This document shows positions 18,424 to 29,483 of a stretch of 64,000 nucleotides of DNA, piece after piece. The translations under genes and the position numbers were made by a program. The DNA is taken from positions 1 to 64,000 of the forward strand of contig NZ_JPWA01000012.1 of the NCBI RefSeq assembly GCF_003326475.1. Direction: 5' to 3'. Every line of letters begins with the position of its first letter. The stretch's first letter is position 1. The DNA comes from Thalassospira xianhensis MCCC 1A02616. Lineage in GTDB: Bacteria; Pseudomonadota; Alphaproteobacteria; Rhodospirillales; Thalassospiraceae. The notes under the pieces are model-generated. The model had not been told where the DNA came from, did no database searches, and saw only the letters and a program-made list of their open reading frames with translations.

Positions 18424-19569
18424 ATGAGACTTGGATTTGGCAAAGGGAACGGGGTAGATCCGACTGGCGTGCTTAATGCAATTGCCAGTGCGGTTATCGT
18501 TTCTGATCGGGATGGCAAGATCCGCTTCGTCAATCAGGCGACGGAACAGCTGTTCAACACCAGCGCCGCCGTCCTCTGCCGCAGCAATCTCAAGGATTTC
18601 ATTCCAGGTGACAGCCCGGTTTTCTCTCTTATCACTCAGGCAATTGACGAAGCGACATTGGTGGCTGATCATAATCTACTGATCGAGAGCCCGAAAATTG
18701 GCAAACATACTGTAAACCTGACCGTGGGTTCGATGCCAGATGAACCCGACTGTGCCGTTTTGACGTTCGAGCCGCGCTCTATCGCCCAAAAGATTGACAA
18801 TCAGCTGTTGAGCCGGAACTCAGCCCGCTCGGTAAGTGCAATGGCGGCAATCCTTGCGCACGAGATCAAAAACCCGCTTTCGGGTATCCGTGGTGCAGCT
18901 CAATTGCTTGAGCAGACCTCAAACGAGGACGACAGGGTCCTGACGCGTCTGATCTGTGACGAGGCAGACCGTATTGTCGACCTTGTTGATCGTATGGAAA
19001 TCTTTTCTGATAAACCGATGGAACGCGGTGCAGTCAATATCCATACCGTGCTTGAACATGTCCGCAGGCTTGCAGAAAACGGCTTTGGCAAACATCTGGC
19101 ATTCGAAGAAATCTATGACCCGTCGCTGCCACCGGTTTTCGGGAATAGGGACCAGCTTATTCAGGTATTTTTGAACCTTTTGAAGAATGCGGGCGAAGCG
19201 GTTGATCATGATAGCGGTCATATTGTGATATCGACCCGCTATCAGCACGGTGTTCGCCTTGCTGTTGCGGGCGGTGATGCGCGTGTGCATTTGCCGTTGG
19301 TCGTGTCTGTACGTGACAATGGACCAGGTATTGCACCCGACATGCGCGAAAGCCTGTTTGACCCGTTCGTAACAACAAAACCAACCGGCTCAGGATTGGG
19401 GCTGGCCTTGGTGGCCAAGATTATCAATGACCACGGTGGTGTGATTGAGGTTAAAGATGCACCGGGGGGCGGTGCCGAATTCCAGATCATGCTGCCAATC
19501 TATAACCGCACGCTGGCTGAAGATGTCGGTGCGGGCAATATAATTAAGAACAAGGAAGAAACCGTATGA
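18424..19569 (+). CDS. ntrB: Nitrogen regulation sensor kinase NtrB
   Basis: Cytoplasmic histidine kinase/phosphatase that controls NtrC in response to PII protein. Residues about 15-125 are a PAS domain ([20 protein letters not shown]). The HisKA motif [15 protein letters not shown] has the phosphoacceptor His146. The HATPase domain shows the N box NLLKNAGEA, the G1 box RDNGPGI and the [10 protein letters not shown]2 box. No transmembrane segment is visible. The stop overlaps the ntrC start by 4 bases. Confidence 0.95.
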   Translation: MRLGFGKGNGVDPTGVLNAIASAVIVSDRDGKIRFVNQATEQLFNTSAAVLCRSNLKDFIPGDSPVFSLITQAIDEATLVADHNLLIESPKIGKHTVNLTVGSMPDEPDCAVLTFEPRSIAQKIDNQLLSRNSARSVSAMAAILAHEIKNPLSGIRGAAQLLEQTSNEDDRVLTRLICDEADRIVDLVDRMEIFSDKPMERGAVNIHTVLEHVRRLAENGFGKHLAFEEIYDPSLPPVFGNRDQLIQVFLNLLKNAGEAVDHDSGHIVISTRYQHGVRLAVAGGDARVHLPLVVSVRDNGPGIAPDMRESLFDPFVTTKPTGSGLGLALVAKIINDHGGVIEVKDAPGGGAEFQIMLPIYNRTLAEDVGAGNIIKNKEETV

Positions 19570-21014
19570 GCCCGAGCCCGGCCAGAATTCTTGTTGCTGA
19601 CGACGACCGTGCAATCCGTACCGTTCTGACACAGGCTTTGTCGCGTCAGGGTCATGAGGTGCGAAGCACCGGTCACGGACGGACCTTGTGGGACTGGATC
19701 GCTGACGGGGATGGCGATCTGGTAATCACAGACGTGATGATGCCGGACGAAAACGGGCTCGACATGGTTCCGCGTATCCGCAAACTGCGTCCGGACTTGC
19801 GTGTGATCGTCATGAGCGCGCAAAACACACTGATGACAGCGGTAAAAGCAGCCCAGAGAGGGGCTTTTGAATATCTGCCAAAACCGTTTGATTTGAATGA
19901 GCTGATAAGCATTGTTGATCGGGCACTCGAAACGCCACAGGCTGACGAGAATGCCAAATCCCCTGATGATGAAGGGGATGATCGTCTGCCTCTGATCGGT
20001 CGGTCATCGGCGATGCAGGAAATTTACCGTGCTCTCGCCCGTCTGATGAACACCGACCTTACCGTCATGGTGACAGGAGAAAGTGGCACCGGTAAAGAGT
20101 TGGTGGCCCGTGCGCTGCACGAATATGGCGGACGTCGCCACGGCCCGTTCGTTGCCATCAACATGGCGGCAATTCCGCGTGAGCTTATCGAAAGTGAGCT
20201 TTTCGGCCATGAAAAAGGGGCCTTTACCGGAGCTAACGAGCGCAAGGTAGGCCGGTTTGAGCAGGCTGAGGGCGGAACGCTATTTCTTGATGAAATAGGT
20301 GACATGCCGCTGGAGGCACAGACCCGATTACTGCGTGTTTTGCAGGAAGGTGAATATACCCGTGTTGGCGGGCGAACACCGATCCGTGTGAATGTCCGCA
20401 TCGTTGCTGCAACCCACAGGGATCTGCGCAAGCTGATCCGCGAAGGCACCTTCCGCGAAGATTTGTTCTATCGTCTTAATGTCGTTCCAATCCGGCTACC
20501 GTCATTGCGTGAACGGCTGGAAGACATTCCCGAACTGGTCAATCACTTCCTCATGCAGGCCAGTGAAGAGGGGTTGCCTCGCAAGACACTTTCAGCCGAG
20601 GCCATGGCACGCTTAAAAGCCCATCGATGGCCTGGAAATATACGCGAACTGGAAAATATGGTTCGCCGTTTGACTGCGCTCTATTCGCATGACGTGATTG
20701 GCGTCGATGTTATCGAAACCGAGTTTTCGGAAAACAGCATCAGTGAAGCCGCACCGGTCGGGGAACCGCAATCACTAGCGGAATCGATCGAACGTCATGT
20801 TCGTGAATACTATGATGCCCATGACGAAGACCTTCCTTCAAGCGGCCTGTATGATCGTATATTGCGCGAAATGGAACGTCCGTTGCTGACTGTTACACTG
20901 GAAGCTACCCGTGGTAATCAGGTGAAGGCGGCCGAGGTTCTGGGACTTAACCGGAATACATTGCGCAAGAAAATCCGCGATCTGGGACTGGAAGTCGTCA
21001 GGGGCGCAAAATGA
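19566..21014 (+). CDS. ntrC: Nitrogen regulation response regulator NtrC
   Basis: Sigma-54-dependent activator of nitrogen assimilation genes. The receiver domain carries phosphoacceptor Asp56 in [12 protein letters not shown]. The central AAA+ domain has Walker A GESGTGKE, the sigma-54-contacting GAFTGA loop (about residue 218) and [15 protein letters not shown]-terminal Fis-type helix-turn-helix ([17 protein letters not shown]) binds DNA. The 482 residues are normal length. The gene overlaps ntrB upstream and ntrY downstream by 4 bases each, which implies coordinated synthesis of both two-component pairs. Confidence 0.96.
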   Translation: MSPSPARILVADDDRAIRTVLTQALSRQGHEVRSTGHGRTLWDWIADGDGDLVITDVMMPDENGLDMVPRIRKLRPDLRVIVMSAQNTLMTAVKAAQRGAFEYLPKPFDLNELISIVDRALETPQADENAKSPDDEGDDRLPLIGRSSAMQEIYRALARLMNTDLTVMVTGESGTGKELVARALHEYGGRRHGPFVAINMAAIPRELIESELFGHEKGAFTGANERKVGRFEQAEGGTLFLDEIGDMPLEAQTRLLRVLQEGEYTRVGGRTPIRVNVRIVAATHRDLRKLIREGTFREDLFYRLNVVPIRLPSLRERLEDIPELVNHFLMQASEEGLPRKTLSAEAMARLKAHRWPGNIRELENMVRRLTALYSHDVIGVDVIETEFSENSISEAAPVGEPQSLAESIERHVREYYDAHDEDLPSSGLYDRILREMERPLLTVTLEATRGNQVKAAEVLGLNRNTLRKKIRDLGLEVVRGAK

Positions 21015-23284
21015 CCGAAGCCGGACGACCCGTCACCAGTCGTCTGATGCGTTTAGGGTTTGTCAGATTTCTGGGTCGATTAAGCCAGTCGCGCAAGTTT
21101 GCGATTGGTCTGGTCTGTGCCGGGCTTATATCGGTTCTGGCGACCTATCTTGCCATGACCGGTACTGCTCCACTGCGGCCGGAACCACGTCTGATCATCC
21201 TGCTGTTAAACATTGATCTTATTCTTGTTTTGGCTCTTGCCACATTGGTTGCGCGCAAGCTCGTTCAGATTTGGGCGGAACGACGGCGTGGCACGGCCGG
21301 TGCCAAGCTTCACACAAGAATGGTTCTACTGTTCTCGCTGGTGGCGGTGACCCCGGCCATTATCGTTGCTATTTTTTCCGCATTGTTTCTGCATTTCGGT
21401 ATTCAGGGATGGTTCAGTGATCGTATCAGAACTGCCGTCGAAGAAAGCATGGTCATTGCAGAGGCATACCTGAAAGAACATCAGGAGCTTATCCGGGCCG
21501 ATGTTCTGGCAACGGCCAATGACCTTCAACGTCTTGGCGTCAATTTTGCAACAGACAGAGAGCGCATCAACCGGATACTGACGGCTCAGGCCGATGCCCG
21601 TGGATTGCCGGAAGCCGTGATAATTGACGGAAGCGGCGCCGTACTTGCGCAGTCCGACTACAGTTTTTCCTATGATCCGGTCCTGTCACCAATTCCACAG
21701 GAAGTCTATGATCGGGCGCGAAACAACGATGTTGTTCTGCTTTTGGGGAATACGGACAACCGTATTCGCGCCATGGCGCATCTCGACAGTTTCATTGACG
21801 GGTATCTTCTGGTCGGCCGGTTTGTTGATCCCAATGTTCTTGAGCGTATCGACAAGGCCAGAAAGGCAGTAACTGCCTACGAAAACCTTGAAGGTGAACG
21901 GTCCGGGATTGTCATCACCTTCGTGATGATTTTCGTGCTGATTGCCGTTGTCTTGCTTCTGGCCGCAGTGACTTTGGGTCTTATGGTTGCAACACGCTTG
22001 GTCGAACCGATTTCCCAATTGATTGTGGGGGCAGAAAAGGTCCGTGACGGAGATTTGACCTTCCGTGTTCCGCTTGCAGGGCAGGAAGACGAGCTTGAAG
22101 CACTAACCCGTGCTTTCAACCGCATGACATCCCAGCTTGATACGCAGCGTACCGAACTGGTAGCGGCCAATCGTCTGAATGACGAGCGCCGTCGGTTTAC
22201 AGAGGCAATTCTGGGTGGTGTGACTGCCGGGGTGATCGGGCTTGATGCAGAATGCCACATCAATCTGCCAAACCGCAGTGCTTCCGACCTTATGGGGATT
22301 GATCTTGACGGGGCTATCGGGCAGTCCATCTGCGAGGTCATCCCGGAATTCTCCGAACTTTTCGACGATCTACACAAGGAAGGTGATCGAAGCAAATCGC
22401 GGCAGATTGAAATCCGACGGGATGGTTTGGCCCTGATGCTTTTGGCCCGGGTAACGGTCGAGCGTGCGGAAGATCGGTCTATTTTTGGCTATGTCGTAAC
22501 CTTTGACGATGTAACGGAACTTCAAACCGCGCAGCGTATGGCTGCCTGGGCCGACGTTGCGCGTCGAATTGCGCACGAAATCAAAAACCCGCTGACACCG
22601 ATACAATTATCGGCAGAGCGTCTAAAACGTCGATATCTCAAGGAAATTCAAAGCGATACCGAAGTGTTTAAAACCTGTACCGACACGATTATTCGTCAAG
22701 TCGGAGACATAGGACGTATGGTCGACGAATTCTCAAGTTTTGCGAGAATGCCGTCACCGAAGATGAAATCTGAAAAGATTGTTGATCTGGTCAAAGGTGC
22801 GGTATTCCTTCAAAAACAGGCCTACAATAAAATAACGTATGACTTCGATCCGAAAGCAGGCCGTGATATTGAAGTTTCATGCGATGCCCGACAGGTCAAT
22901 CAGTGCCTGACCAATACCCTTAAAAATGCAGCTGAGGCGATTGACGGAAGGGAAGGCGACGAAAGCGAATTGCCGCCGGGCCGTATAGAAATTTCTGTGA
23001 CACGCTCTGATGAACATCAACGCATCTACGTTACAGTCTCGGATAATGGCAAAGGTTTGCCGGTTGAAAATCGTGAACGACTAACCGAACCCTACGTAAC
23101 AACCCGGTCAAAAGGTACTGGTCTGGGTCTTGCAATCGTCAAGAAAATCATGGAAGACCATGGCGGAGAGCTTATACTCGCTGACGGTGTTGAGAGCGGA
23201 GCAACGGTTACACTGGCCTTTCCAGTCGCAGGTAAACATATAACTGCAGAAGAAACTGCAGATAGCACCTCTTTGAACAACTGA
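21011..23284 (+). CDS. ntrY: Membrane sensor histidine kinase NtrY
   Basis: Sensor of the NtrYX pair, tied to nitrogen and redox status and envelope functions in alphaproteobacteria. The 757 residues have three hydrophobic segments in the first 140, a periplasmic loop, a fourth membrane segment near 300-320 and a HAMP domain. A PAS domain follows ([20 protein letters not shown]). The HisKA motif [15 protein letters not shown] has His522, and the HATPase region has [19 protein letters not shown] and GTGLGLAIV. It overlaps ntrC by 4 bases, and ntrX follows after 51 bp. Confidence 0.95.
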   Translation: MTEAGRPVTSRLMRLGFVRFLGRLSQSRKFAIGLVCAGLISVLATYLAMTGTAPLRPEPRLIILLLNIDLILVLALATLVARKLVQIWAERRRGTAGAKLHTRMVLLFSLVAVTPAIIVAIFSALFLHFGIQGWFSDRIRTAVEESMVIAEAYLKEHQELIRADVLATANDLQRLGVNFATDRERINRILTAQADARGLPEAVIIDGSGAVLAQSDYSFSYDPVLSPIPQEVYDRARNNDVVLLLGNTDNRIRAMAHLDSFIDGYLLVGRFVDPNVLERIDKARKAVTAYENLEGERSGIVITFVMIFVLIAVVLLLAAVTLGLMVATRLVEPISQLIVGAEKVRDGDLTFRVPLAGQEDELEALTRAFNRMTSQLDTQRTELVAANRLNDERRRFTEAILGGVTAGVIGLDAECHINLPNRSASDLMGIDLDGAIGQSICEVIPEFSELFDDLHKEGDRSKSRQIEIRRDGLALMLLARVTVERAEDRSIFGYVVTFDDVTELQTAQRMAAWADVARRIAHEIKNPLTPIQLSAERLKRRYLKEIQSDTEVFKTCTDTIIRQVGDIGRMVDEFSSFARMPSPKMKSEKIVDLVKGAVFLQKQAYNKITYDFDPKAGRDIEVSCDARQVNQCLTNTLKNAAEAIDGREGDESELPPGRIEISVTRSDEHQRIYVTVSDNGKGLPVENRERLTEPYVTTRSKGTGLGLAIVKKIMEDHGGELILADGVESGATVTLAFPVAGKHITAEETADSTSLNN

Positions 23285-23335
23285 TCCTGTTGTTTCATCA
23301 GCAATAATTTTAGATACGGGCATATTGGTCACGAC

Positions 23336-24718
23336 ATGGCGCACGATATTCTGATCGTCGATGATGAAGAAGATATCCGGGCACTGATCGCCGGAATCCT
23401 CGAAGACGAAGGACACAAAACCCGCCAGGCAGGTTCAAGCCAGGAAGCATTGTCAGAGGTTGCCGCGCGGCGACCAAGTCTGGTGATTCTTGATATCTGG
23501 ATGGACGAGAGCGATCACGACGGTATCGAGACTCTCAAACTGATCAAGCGTGAGCATAGTGAAGTGCCTGTCGTCATGATTTCGGGACATGGCAACATCG
23601 AAACAGCGCTGGAAGCGTCACGTAACGGTGCGTACGATTTCATTGAGAAGCCGTTCAATACGGATCGACTGTTGCTGGTTGTCGAACGCGCAATCGACGA
23701 TGCCCGCCTGCGTCGCGAGAACCGCGAGCTGACCATGCGGGCAGGGGGAGACACCGAACTAGTTGGTTGTTCCTCTGTCATTAATGGTTTACGCCAAGCG
23801 ATTGACCGTGTTGCTCGTACCGGAAGCCGAATTTTGATTTCCGGCCCGGCCGGTTCGGGAAAAGAAGTCGTCGCGCGTCTTATCCACAAAAATTCCGCCC
23901 GTGCCGAAGCGCCTTTTGTTGTTTTGAATTGCGCGAATATTTCACCCGACACAATGGAAGAGTCACTGTTTGGCGCCGTCGCGGCGGCCAATCGCGAAGC
24001 ACGTACCGGTGTGCTGGAACTGGCGCATGGTGGAACCTTACTGCTTGATGAAGTGGCAGATATGCCGTTGGAAACGCAGGGGAAAATTGTTCGCGTTCTG
24101 CAGGAGCAGACATTCGAGCGTGTCGGTGGCTCTGTGCCTGTCAGCGTGGATGTGCGCGTTATTGCAACAACCGCGCGAGATCTGGAAGAACGGATTGCGG
24201 AGCAGCGGTTTCGTCAGGACTTGTACTATCGCCTGAATGTCGTGCCGTTGCAGGTTCCGTCCCTGCAGCAGCGCCGTGATGATATCCCTGACCTCGCAGA
24301 ATGGTTTCTTGTACGCTATGCAGAGGCAACCGGACTGCCCAAACGCAAGCTTTCCGCCGAAGCACTCGCCGCGTTGCATTCATACGACTGGCCCGGGAAT
24401 GTTCGGCAATTGCGCAACGTCATCGAGCGCCTGATGATCATGGCACCAGATGACAGTACGGATGTCATCAGTGGCAAAATGCTGCCATCAGAGTTGTTTG
24501 AAGATGTGCCGGTATCTTTGAATTTTGATAAAACCAGTGAAATCATGGCATTGCCTCTGCGCGAAGCCCGCGAGATGTTCGAAAAGGAATATCTTCAAAC
24601 GCAGGTGGAACGTTTCGGCGGGAATATTTCCAAAACTGCAAGCTTTGTCGGTATGGAACGTTCTGCCTTGCATCGAAAACTCAAAAGTCTGGGCGTGAAT
24701 GGGGAGCGTGCGGAATAA
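23336..24718 (+). CDS. ntrX: NtrX response regulator (sigma-54-interaction loop missing)
   Basis: Partner of NtrY. The receiver has Asp53 in VILDIWMDES. The AAA+ domain has Walker A SGPAGSGKE and GGTLLLDEVADMP. The C-terminal Fis-like helix is ISKTASFVGMERSALHRKLKSLG. The GAFTGA loop present in NtrC is replaced by an AVAAANREARTGVLE sequence, so direct sigma-54 activation is unlikely. Many alphaproteobacterial NtrX proteins share this loss and act in other ways. 460 residues, normal length. Confidence 0.94.
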   Translation: MAHDILIVDDEEDIRALIAGILEDEGHKTRQAGSSQEALSEVAARRPSLVILDIWMDESDHDGIETLKLIKREHSEVPVVMISGHGNIETALEASRNGAYDFIEKPFNTDRLLLVVERAIDDARLRRENRELTMRAGGDTELVGCSSVINGLRQAIDRVARTGSRILISGPAGSGKEVVARLIHKNSARAEAPFVVLNCANISPDTMEESLFGAVAAANREARTGVLELAHGGTLLLDEVADMPLETQGKIVRVLQEQTFERVGGSVPVSVDVRVIATTARDLEERIAEQRFRQDLYYRLNVVPLQVPSLQQRRDDIPDLAEWFLVRYAEATGLPKRKLSAEALAALHSYDWPGNVRQLRNVIERLMIMAPDDSTDVISGKMLPSELFEDVPVSLNFDKTSEIMALPLREAREMFEKEYLQTQVERFGGNISKTASFVGMERSALHRKLKSLGVNGERAE

Positions 24719-24760
24719 TCCGCCAGCGCGATCCGGAGCTTTTGAACGGGAGACGAAACA

Positions 24761-26140
24761 ATGAAGGTCATCATTTGCGGCGCCGGGCAGGTGGGCTTCC
24801 ACATTGCCAAATATCTTGCTGCCGAAAACAATGATGTGACGGTTATAGACCAGTCGGAAGAATTGGTTCGCAAGATTTCCGATACACTGGAAGTCAAGGG
24901 TATCATTGGTTTCGGGTCACATCCCGATGTCTTACAGCAGGCAGGTGCCGACGAAGCCGACATGCTGATTGCGGTAACCTTTGCCGATGAAGTCAACATG
25001 ACAGCTTGTCAGGTTGCGCATTCCCTGTTCAATGTACCGACAAAAATTGCCCGTATTCGCAGTCAGACCTATCTGCAACCGGAATGGGCCAGTTTGTTCG
25101 GCCGTGAAAAACTGCCGATTGATGTGGTCATTTCGCCGGAAATGGAAGTGGCCCGAGCTGTTGCACGTCGTTTGCGCGCGCCAGGCGCCTTTGACATGAT
25201 CCCGTTTGCCGATGACAAGGTCAAAATCCTTGGTCTGAGGTGCAATGAAGATTGCCCGGTAATCAATACGCCGCTTCGGCAATTACATCAGCTTTTCCCT
25301 GATCTGAATATTTCGATCCTCGGCATGATCCGCAATGACAAGCCGGTTTATCCCAAGGGGGATGATCAGATGCTGGCCGGCGACCTGGTCTATCTGGCGG
25401 TTTCCAGTGATCAGGTGGATCGGGCTATGTCGGCCTTTGGTCACGAGGACCCTGAAGCACGACGCATCGTTATTTTTGGGGGCGGTAACATTGCCCTGTT
25501 CTTGGCAGAAGAAATCAATCAGAACTTCCCGGGGGTAACCACCCGCCTGATCGAGGCAGACCCGGAGCGAGCCCGTTTCGTTGCGCAGAAATTACCGAAG
25601 AAAAGCGTGGTTCTGCGAGGGGATGTGCTCGATCCAGAATTGCTTGAAGAGGCCAATGTCGGTAATGCCGAGGCCGTTGTTGCTCTGACAAACGATGATG
25701 AAACGAACATTCTGTCATCACTCCTGGCGAAACGGTATGGCTGCCCGCGCGCACTGACCCTGATTAATAAAAGCACCTATACATCCTTGGTCTCCGAGCT
25801 TGGCATTGATGTGGTCATCAGTCCGCGCATGACGACGGTTTCGACAATTCTTCACCATGTTCGCCGGGGCCGAATTCGTGCGGTGCATAGTCTTTCAGAA
25901 GGATTTGGCGAGGTCCTGGAAGCCGAAGCACTTGAGACGGCACCAATTGTTGGCAAGGCGATCAAGGATATCGCCATGCCAGCAGGCGTCGTGTTTGGTG
26001 CAATCCTGCGCGACGGTGAAGTCGTGATGCCACGCGCCAATACGGTGATCGAAGCCAATGACCGGATTGTGGTCTTCGCGGGCTCCGAGCAAATCAAAAA
26101 GGTCGAGAAGATGTTTGCCGTCCGGCTGGAATATTTCTAG
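24761..26140 (+). CDS. trkA: Trk potassium uptake regulatory protein TrkA
   Basis: Peripheral NAD-binding subunit that gates the TrkH/TrkG potassium channel. The 459 residues contain two RCK modules. The first Rossmann motif is IICGAGQVGFHIAKYLA (from residue 3) and the second is IVIFGGGNIALFLAEEI (about residue 233). Each is followed by a TrkA-C domain. GGGAGA precedes ATG 24761. Its position after ntrX is conserved in alphaproteobacteria. Potassium uptake is the first response to osmotic upshift, so it complements the ectoine genes nearby. Confidence 0.95.
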   Translation: MKVIICGAGQVGFHIAKYLAAENNDVTVIDQSEELVRKISDTLEVKGIIGFGSHPDVLQQAGADEADMLIAVTFADEVNMTACQVAHSLFNVPTKIARIRSQTYLQPEWASLFGREKLPIDVVISPEMEVARAVARRLRAPGAFDMIPFADDKVKILGLRCNEDCPVINTPLRQLHQLFPDLNISILGMIRNDKPVYPKGDDQMLAGDLVYLAVSSDQVDRAMSAFGHEDPEARRIVIFGGGNIALFLAEEINQNFPGVTTRLIEADPERARFVAQKLPKKSVVLRGDVLDPELLEEANVGNAEAVVALTNDDETNILSSLLAKRYGCPRALTLINKSTYTSLVSELGIDVVISPRMTTVSTILHHVRRGRIRAVHSLSEGFGEVLEAEALETAPIVGKAIKDIAMPAGVVFGAILRDGEVVMPRANTVIEANDRIVVFAGSEQIKKVEKMFAVRLEYF

Positions 26141-26202
26141 GTATTTAAAGGTTTGCAGCATTCTTCTTGTAAATCAGATTCACGTGCGTTCCGGATATAT
26201 TC

Positions 26203-26889
26203 ATGTCAGAAAAAATGCCATTGCCGCCAAAAGCCGTTATTTTCGACTGGGACAATACGCTGGTCGATAGCTGGGAAACCATTCAGGTGGCTCTTAATCT
26301 GACATTTGATGATTTCGGCAAAGACCGCTGGGATCTTGTCGAGACAAAAACACGGGTTGCACGTTCATTGCGGGACAGCTTCCCGACCCTGTTTGGCGAA
26401 GATCGCTGGGAAGAAGCCAAAAATCGTTTCTATGCTCATTTCAAGGCTATCCACTTGGAAACGCTTACACCACTCACAGGGGCGCATGATCTTTTGTGTG
26501 CACTTCGTGATACTGGTGCCTATATGGGCGTGGTCAGTAACAAGAACGGCAACTTCCTGCGCTCGGAAGTTGCCCACCTCGGCTGGGGCCATTTTTTTGG
26601 TGGCGTTGTCGGTGCGACGGATGCCCAAAATGACAAACCTGCAGCTGATCCAGTACATCTGGCCATGGGCGACTCTGCTGCGGCGCAATATGAGAATCTG
26701 TGGTTTGTGGGTGATAGTGTGGTCGATATTCAGTGTGCACGGAATGTCGGTGCGACGGCGATATTGATCGGAGACGAAATTACCGGTCACGGGGATGCCA
26801 CGAATTCCGCGACTCTCAGCCCAGATTGGCATTTCCCCGATTGCGAAGCGCTTGTAAGGCTTGTAAAAAGCTTTGCGAAAGTCTTATAG
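26203..26889 (+). CDS. HAD-superfamily hydrolase (phosphoglycolate phosphatase-like)
   Basis: A 228-residue HAD-IA enzyme with the nucleophile motif AVIFDWDNTLVDS (Asp15, Asp17), motif II VVSNKNG, the motif III lysine in NDKPAADP and motif IV FVGDSVVDIQCARN. A helical cap lies between motifs I and II. The substrate cannot be read from sequence; phosphoglycolate phosphatase and related small-molecule phosphatases are the nearest relatives. It lies 62 bp after trkA and 120 bp before hfq. Confidence 0.88.
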   Translation: MSEKMPLPPKAVIFDWDNTLVDSWETIQVALNLTFDDFGKDRWDLVETKTRVARSLRDSFPTLFGEDRWEEAKNRFYAHFKAIHLETLTPLTGAHDLLCALRDTGAYMGVVSNKNGNFLRSEVAHLGWGHFFGGVVGATDAQNDKPAADPVHLAMGDSAAAQYENLWFVGDSVVDIQCARNVGATAILIGDEITGHGDATNSATLSPDWHFPDCEALVRLVKSFAKVL

Positions 26890-27009
26890 TTCAATCAGGT
26901 CATAAAAATGGGGCCGGAGCCGTAACAGACAGAAAAGTCATCGGTTCTGCATTTTCCTTGACCACCCGAAACGATAAAAACGCTCATAAAAGAAGGCTAG
27001 GTCTAACCA

Positions 27010-27264
27010 ATGGCGGAAAAATCACAAAATGTTCAGGACGTATTCCTGAATTATTGCCGTAAAAACAAAACGCCGGTTACCGTGTTTCTGGTCAACGGAG
27101 TCAAATTGCAGGGCATCATTACCTGGTTTGACAATTTCTCAGTTTTGCTGCGGCGCGATGCTCACACCCAGCTCGTTTACAAACATGCGATTTCGACAGT
27201 AATGCCGACGACGCCGATTAAACTGTTTGATCCGAGCCAGCCTGCGGACGAAGAAAATAGCTGA
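27010..27264 (+). CDS. hfq: RNA chaperone Hfq
   Basis: Hexameric Sm-like protein that pairs small RNAs with mRNAs. The 84 residues show [22 protein letters not shown] (Sm1) and the [10 protein letters not shown] (Sm2) motif, followed by a short acidic tail. Sequence and length are typical for alphaproteobacteria. Its last 38 bases overlap the assigned start of hflX, so hfq and hflX are one transcription unit as in many proteobacteria. Confidence 0.96.
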   Translation: MAEKSQNVQDVFLNYCRKNKTPVTVFLVNGVKLQGIITWFDNFSVLLRRDAHTQLVYKHAISTVMPTTPIKLFDPSQPADEENS

Positions 27265-28603
27265 CGAATCTCTGACTGCGGGGGCTAACGGCGAAGATGA
27301 CAGCCCCCGGGTCCTCGTTTTCCATCCGGAACTTAAACGTGCGGATCAGGCTGGATCCTGGCGCGACGCGTCGTCGCGACTGGAAGAAGCCGTCAGCCTG
27401 ACCGGCGCACTGGATTTTGAAGTAGTGGGCGCAGATGTTGTGCCCATTGCGAAAACACGACCGGCAACCCTGTTCGGAACCGGCGTGGTCGAGCGTCTTG
27501 GCAATCAGATTAAAGCCGAAGAAGCCGACATTGTTATGATCAATGGCCAGCTTTCCCCGATCCAGCAGCGTAATCTGGAACGTGAATGGAAGTGCAAGGT
27601 CATCGACCGAACCGGCCTTATTCTCGAAATCTTTGCCGACCGTGCACGCACCCGCGAGGGGCGTTTGCAGGTTCAACTGGCATTGCTGAGCTATCAGAAG
27701 TCTCGTCTGGTTCGGACATGGACACACCTTGAACGTCAGCGCGGCGGCCGTGGCTTCCTCGCCGGACCGGGTGAACGCCAAATCGAGATTGACCGTCGGT
27801 TGATTGGAGACAAGCTCGCAAAGCTCCGTCGGGAACTGGAAGAAGTCAAAAGGACACGTGAACTTCACCGTGAGGCGCGCCGTCGGGTCCCTTATCCGAT
27901 TGTGGCACTTGTCGGTTATACCAACGCAGGAAAATCAACACTATTCAATCAACTAACGGTGTCTGATGTTTTTGCTGAAGACATGTTGTTTGCGACGCTT
28001 GATCCGACCATGCGTGGATTGGAGTTGCCAAGCGGCAGGAAGGTTATCCTGTCTGATACCGTCGGGTTCGTTTCGGACCTGCCTCATGATCTTGTGGCCG
28101 CATTCCGGGCAACACTTGAAGAAGTTCTTGAAGCCGATCTGATCGTGCATGTTCGAGATGCGTCGTCGCATGAGACAGAGGCCCAAAAGCTTGATGTTCT
28201 TGAAGTTCTTAAAGCATTGGGACTGCAAAAAGCGATTGATGGTGAAGAGCTGGTAGAAGCGCTGAATAAATGCGATCAGCTTGAAGGTGAAGACCTGACA
28301 GCGGTACAGGAATATTCATCGCGGAACGCCAACACAATCGCGATTTCCGCGATCAAAGGTACGAACTGCGATGCCTTGCTGACATTGATCGAGGATCGGC
28401 TAACCGAGGATATGCCGATTTTCGAAGTGCTTGTTCCCTATTCGGATGGTAAGGCGCTGGCACGGTTGTATGAGCAAGGGGAAGTCCTGAAGCGTCTGGA
28501 TGGCGAGGATGGTATTTCAGTGCAGGTTCGCATTGATGATAGTCGCGTCGGGCGTTTTGAAGACTGGTGTGCAAAATCGGGGTTCGATCCTCACCTCGTA
28601 TAG
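27227..28603 (+). CDS. hflX: GTPase HflX
   Basis: Ribosome-associated GTPase that splits stalled or stressed 70S ribosomes. The N-terminal HflX domain has [10 protein letters not shown] and [17 protein letters not shown] coiled-coil linker precedes the G domain with [12 protein letters not shown] (Lys236), the [10 protein letters not shown] region and [11 protein letters not shown]. No ATG or GTG exists before the conserved RVLVFHPEL, so the start is probably TTG 27227 inside hfq, although no good ribosome site precedes it. The true start may be up to 15 codons further in. Confidence 0.9.
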   Translation: MIRASLRTKKIADESLTAGANGEDDSPRVLVFHPELKRADQAGSWRDASSRLEEAVSLTGALDFEVVGADVVPIAKTRPATLFGTGVVERLGNQIKAEEADIVMINGQLSPIQQRNLEREWKCKVIDRTGLILEIFADRARTREGRLQVQLALLSYQKSRLVRTWTHLERQRGGRGFLAGPGERQIEIDRRLIGDKLAKLRRELEEVKRTRELHREARRRVPYPIVALVGYTNAGKSTLFNQLTVSDVFAEDMLFATLDPTMRGLELPSGRKVILSDTVGFVSDLPHDLVAAFRATLEEVLEADLIVHVRDASSHETEAQKLDVLEVLKALGLQKAIDGEELVEALNKCDQLEGEDLTAVQEYSSRNANTIAISAIKGTNCDALLTLIEDRLTEDMPIFEVLVPYSDGKALARLYEQGEVLKRLDGEDGISVQVRIDDSRVGRFEDWCAKSGFDPHLV

Positions 28604-28644
28604 GCAGGATCGAACCCCAAATTAAAACTGGAAAGGAACAAAGT

Positions 28645-29466
28645 GTGTTAAGCGTCGATATGGATAAGATTACCGAAATTATCCGCGAAGTATCGGCCGA
28701 GGAAATAGCGCCACGCTTTGGTCAGTTGGAAGAAAGCGATATCGATACCAAGAGCCATGCCATGGACTTGGTGACAATCGCTGATACGGAGGCAGAGCGG
28801 GTTCTGACAAGACGTTTCTGCGACCTTTTGCCAGGCAGTGTTGCGCTGGGTGAGGAGGCAGCCCACGCCGATCCGAAGTTGCCGGAACGTGTGTTTAGCA
28901 ATGATGCTCCGGTCTGGATCATCGACCCTGTTGACGGGACCAAGAATTTTGCTCATCATCGTCAGCCGTTCCGGTGTATGGTTGCCCTTTATCATGGTGA
29001 TGAAACCGTTGCTGCTTGGATCATTGATCCGATTGAAGGTTCAGCAACGGTAGCAGAGAAAGGGGCAGGGACTCTCCATAACGGCTCCCCCGTGCATGTT
29101 CGCTCAAACATTCAGGTTACAAAAGATGCCAAGGGTTTCCTGATCTCGTTTGCCCGTGACCGTATCCTCAAACATTACGGACATCTCGATTTCTTTGACG
29201 AGGTCGCCCATTATTCCTGTTGTGGGGCCGAATATCAGGAAATTGCCCAAGGGCTTTTTGACTTCTGTGCCTATCGCAACCTGAAACCGTGGGATCATGC
29301 CCCTGGAACCTTGCTGGTGCGCGAGGCAGGTGGTGTTGCCAAATATATCACCGCAACAGGATCGGATGAATATCACGCCAATGGTAATGCACCGGGATTA
29401 CTATGTGCATCCTCGCCAGAACTTTGGGCAGAAATGAGCGAGATACTGCTGCCTTTGTTCGGATAG
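28645..29466 (+). CDS. Inositol monophosphatase family protein
   Basis: Mg-dependent, lithium-sensitive type phosphatase of 273 residues. The metal-binding core is visible as LGEEAA, IDPVDGTKNFAHH and PWDHAPGTLLVREAGG. The start is GTG 28645, 7 bp after GGAAAGGA; the longer frame begins inside hflX. Family members hydrolyse inositol phosphate, histidinol phosphate or PAP. The sequence alone does not settle the substrate. It is the last gene of the plus-strand block and converges with mazG. Confidence 0.9.
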   Translation: MLSVDMDKITEIIREVSAEEIAPRFGQLEESDIDTKSHAMDLVTIADTEAERVLTRRFCDLLPGSVALGEEAAHADPKLPERVFSNDAPVWIIDPVDGTKNFAHHRQPFRCMVALYHGDETVAAWIIDPIEGSATVAEKGAGTLHNGSPVHVRSNIQVTKDAKGFLISFARDRILKHYGHLDFFDEVAHYSCCGAEYQEIAQGLFDFCAYRNLKPWDHAPGTLLVREAGGVAKYITATGSDEYHANGNAPGLLCASSPELWAEMSEILLPLFG

Positions 29467-29483
29467 TGTCGGCTTTTTATCCT

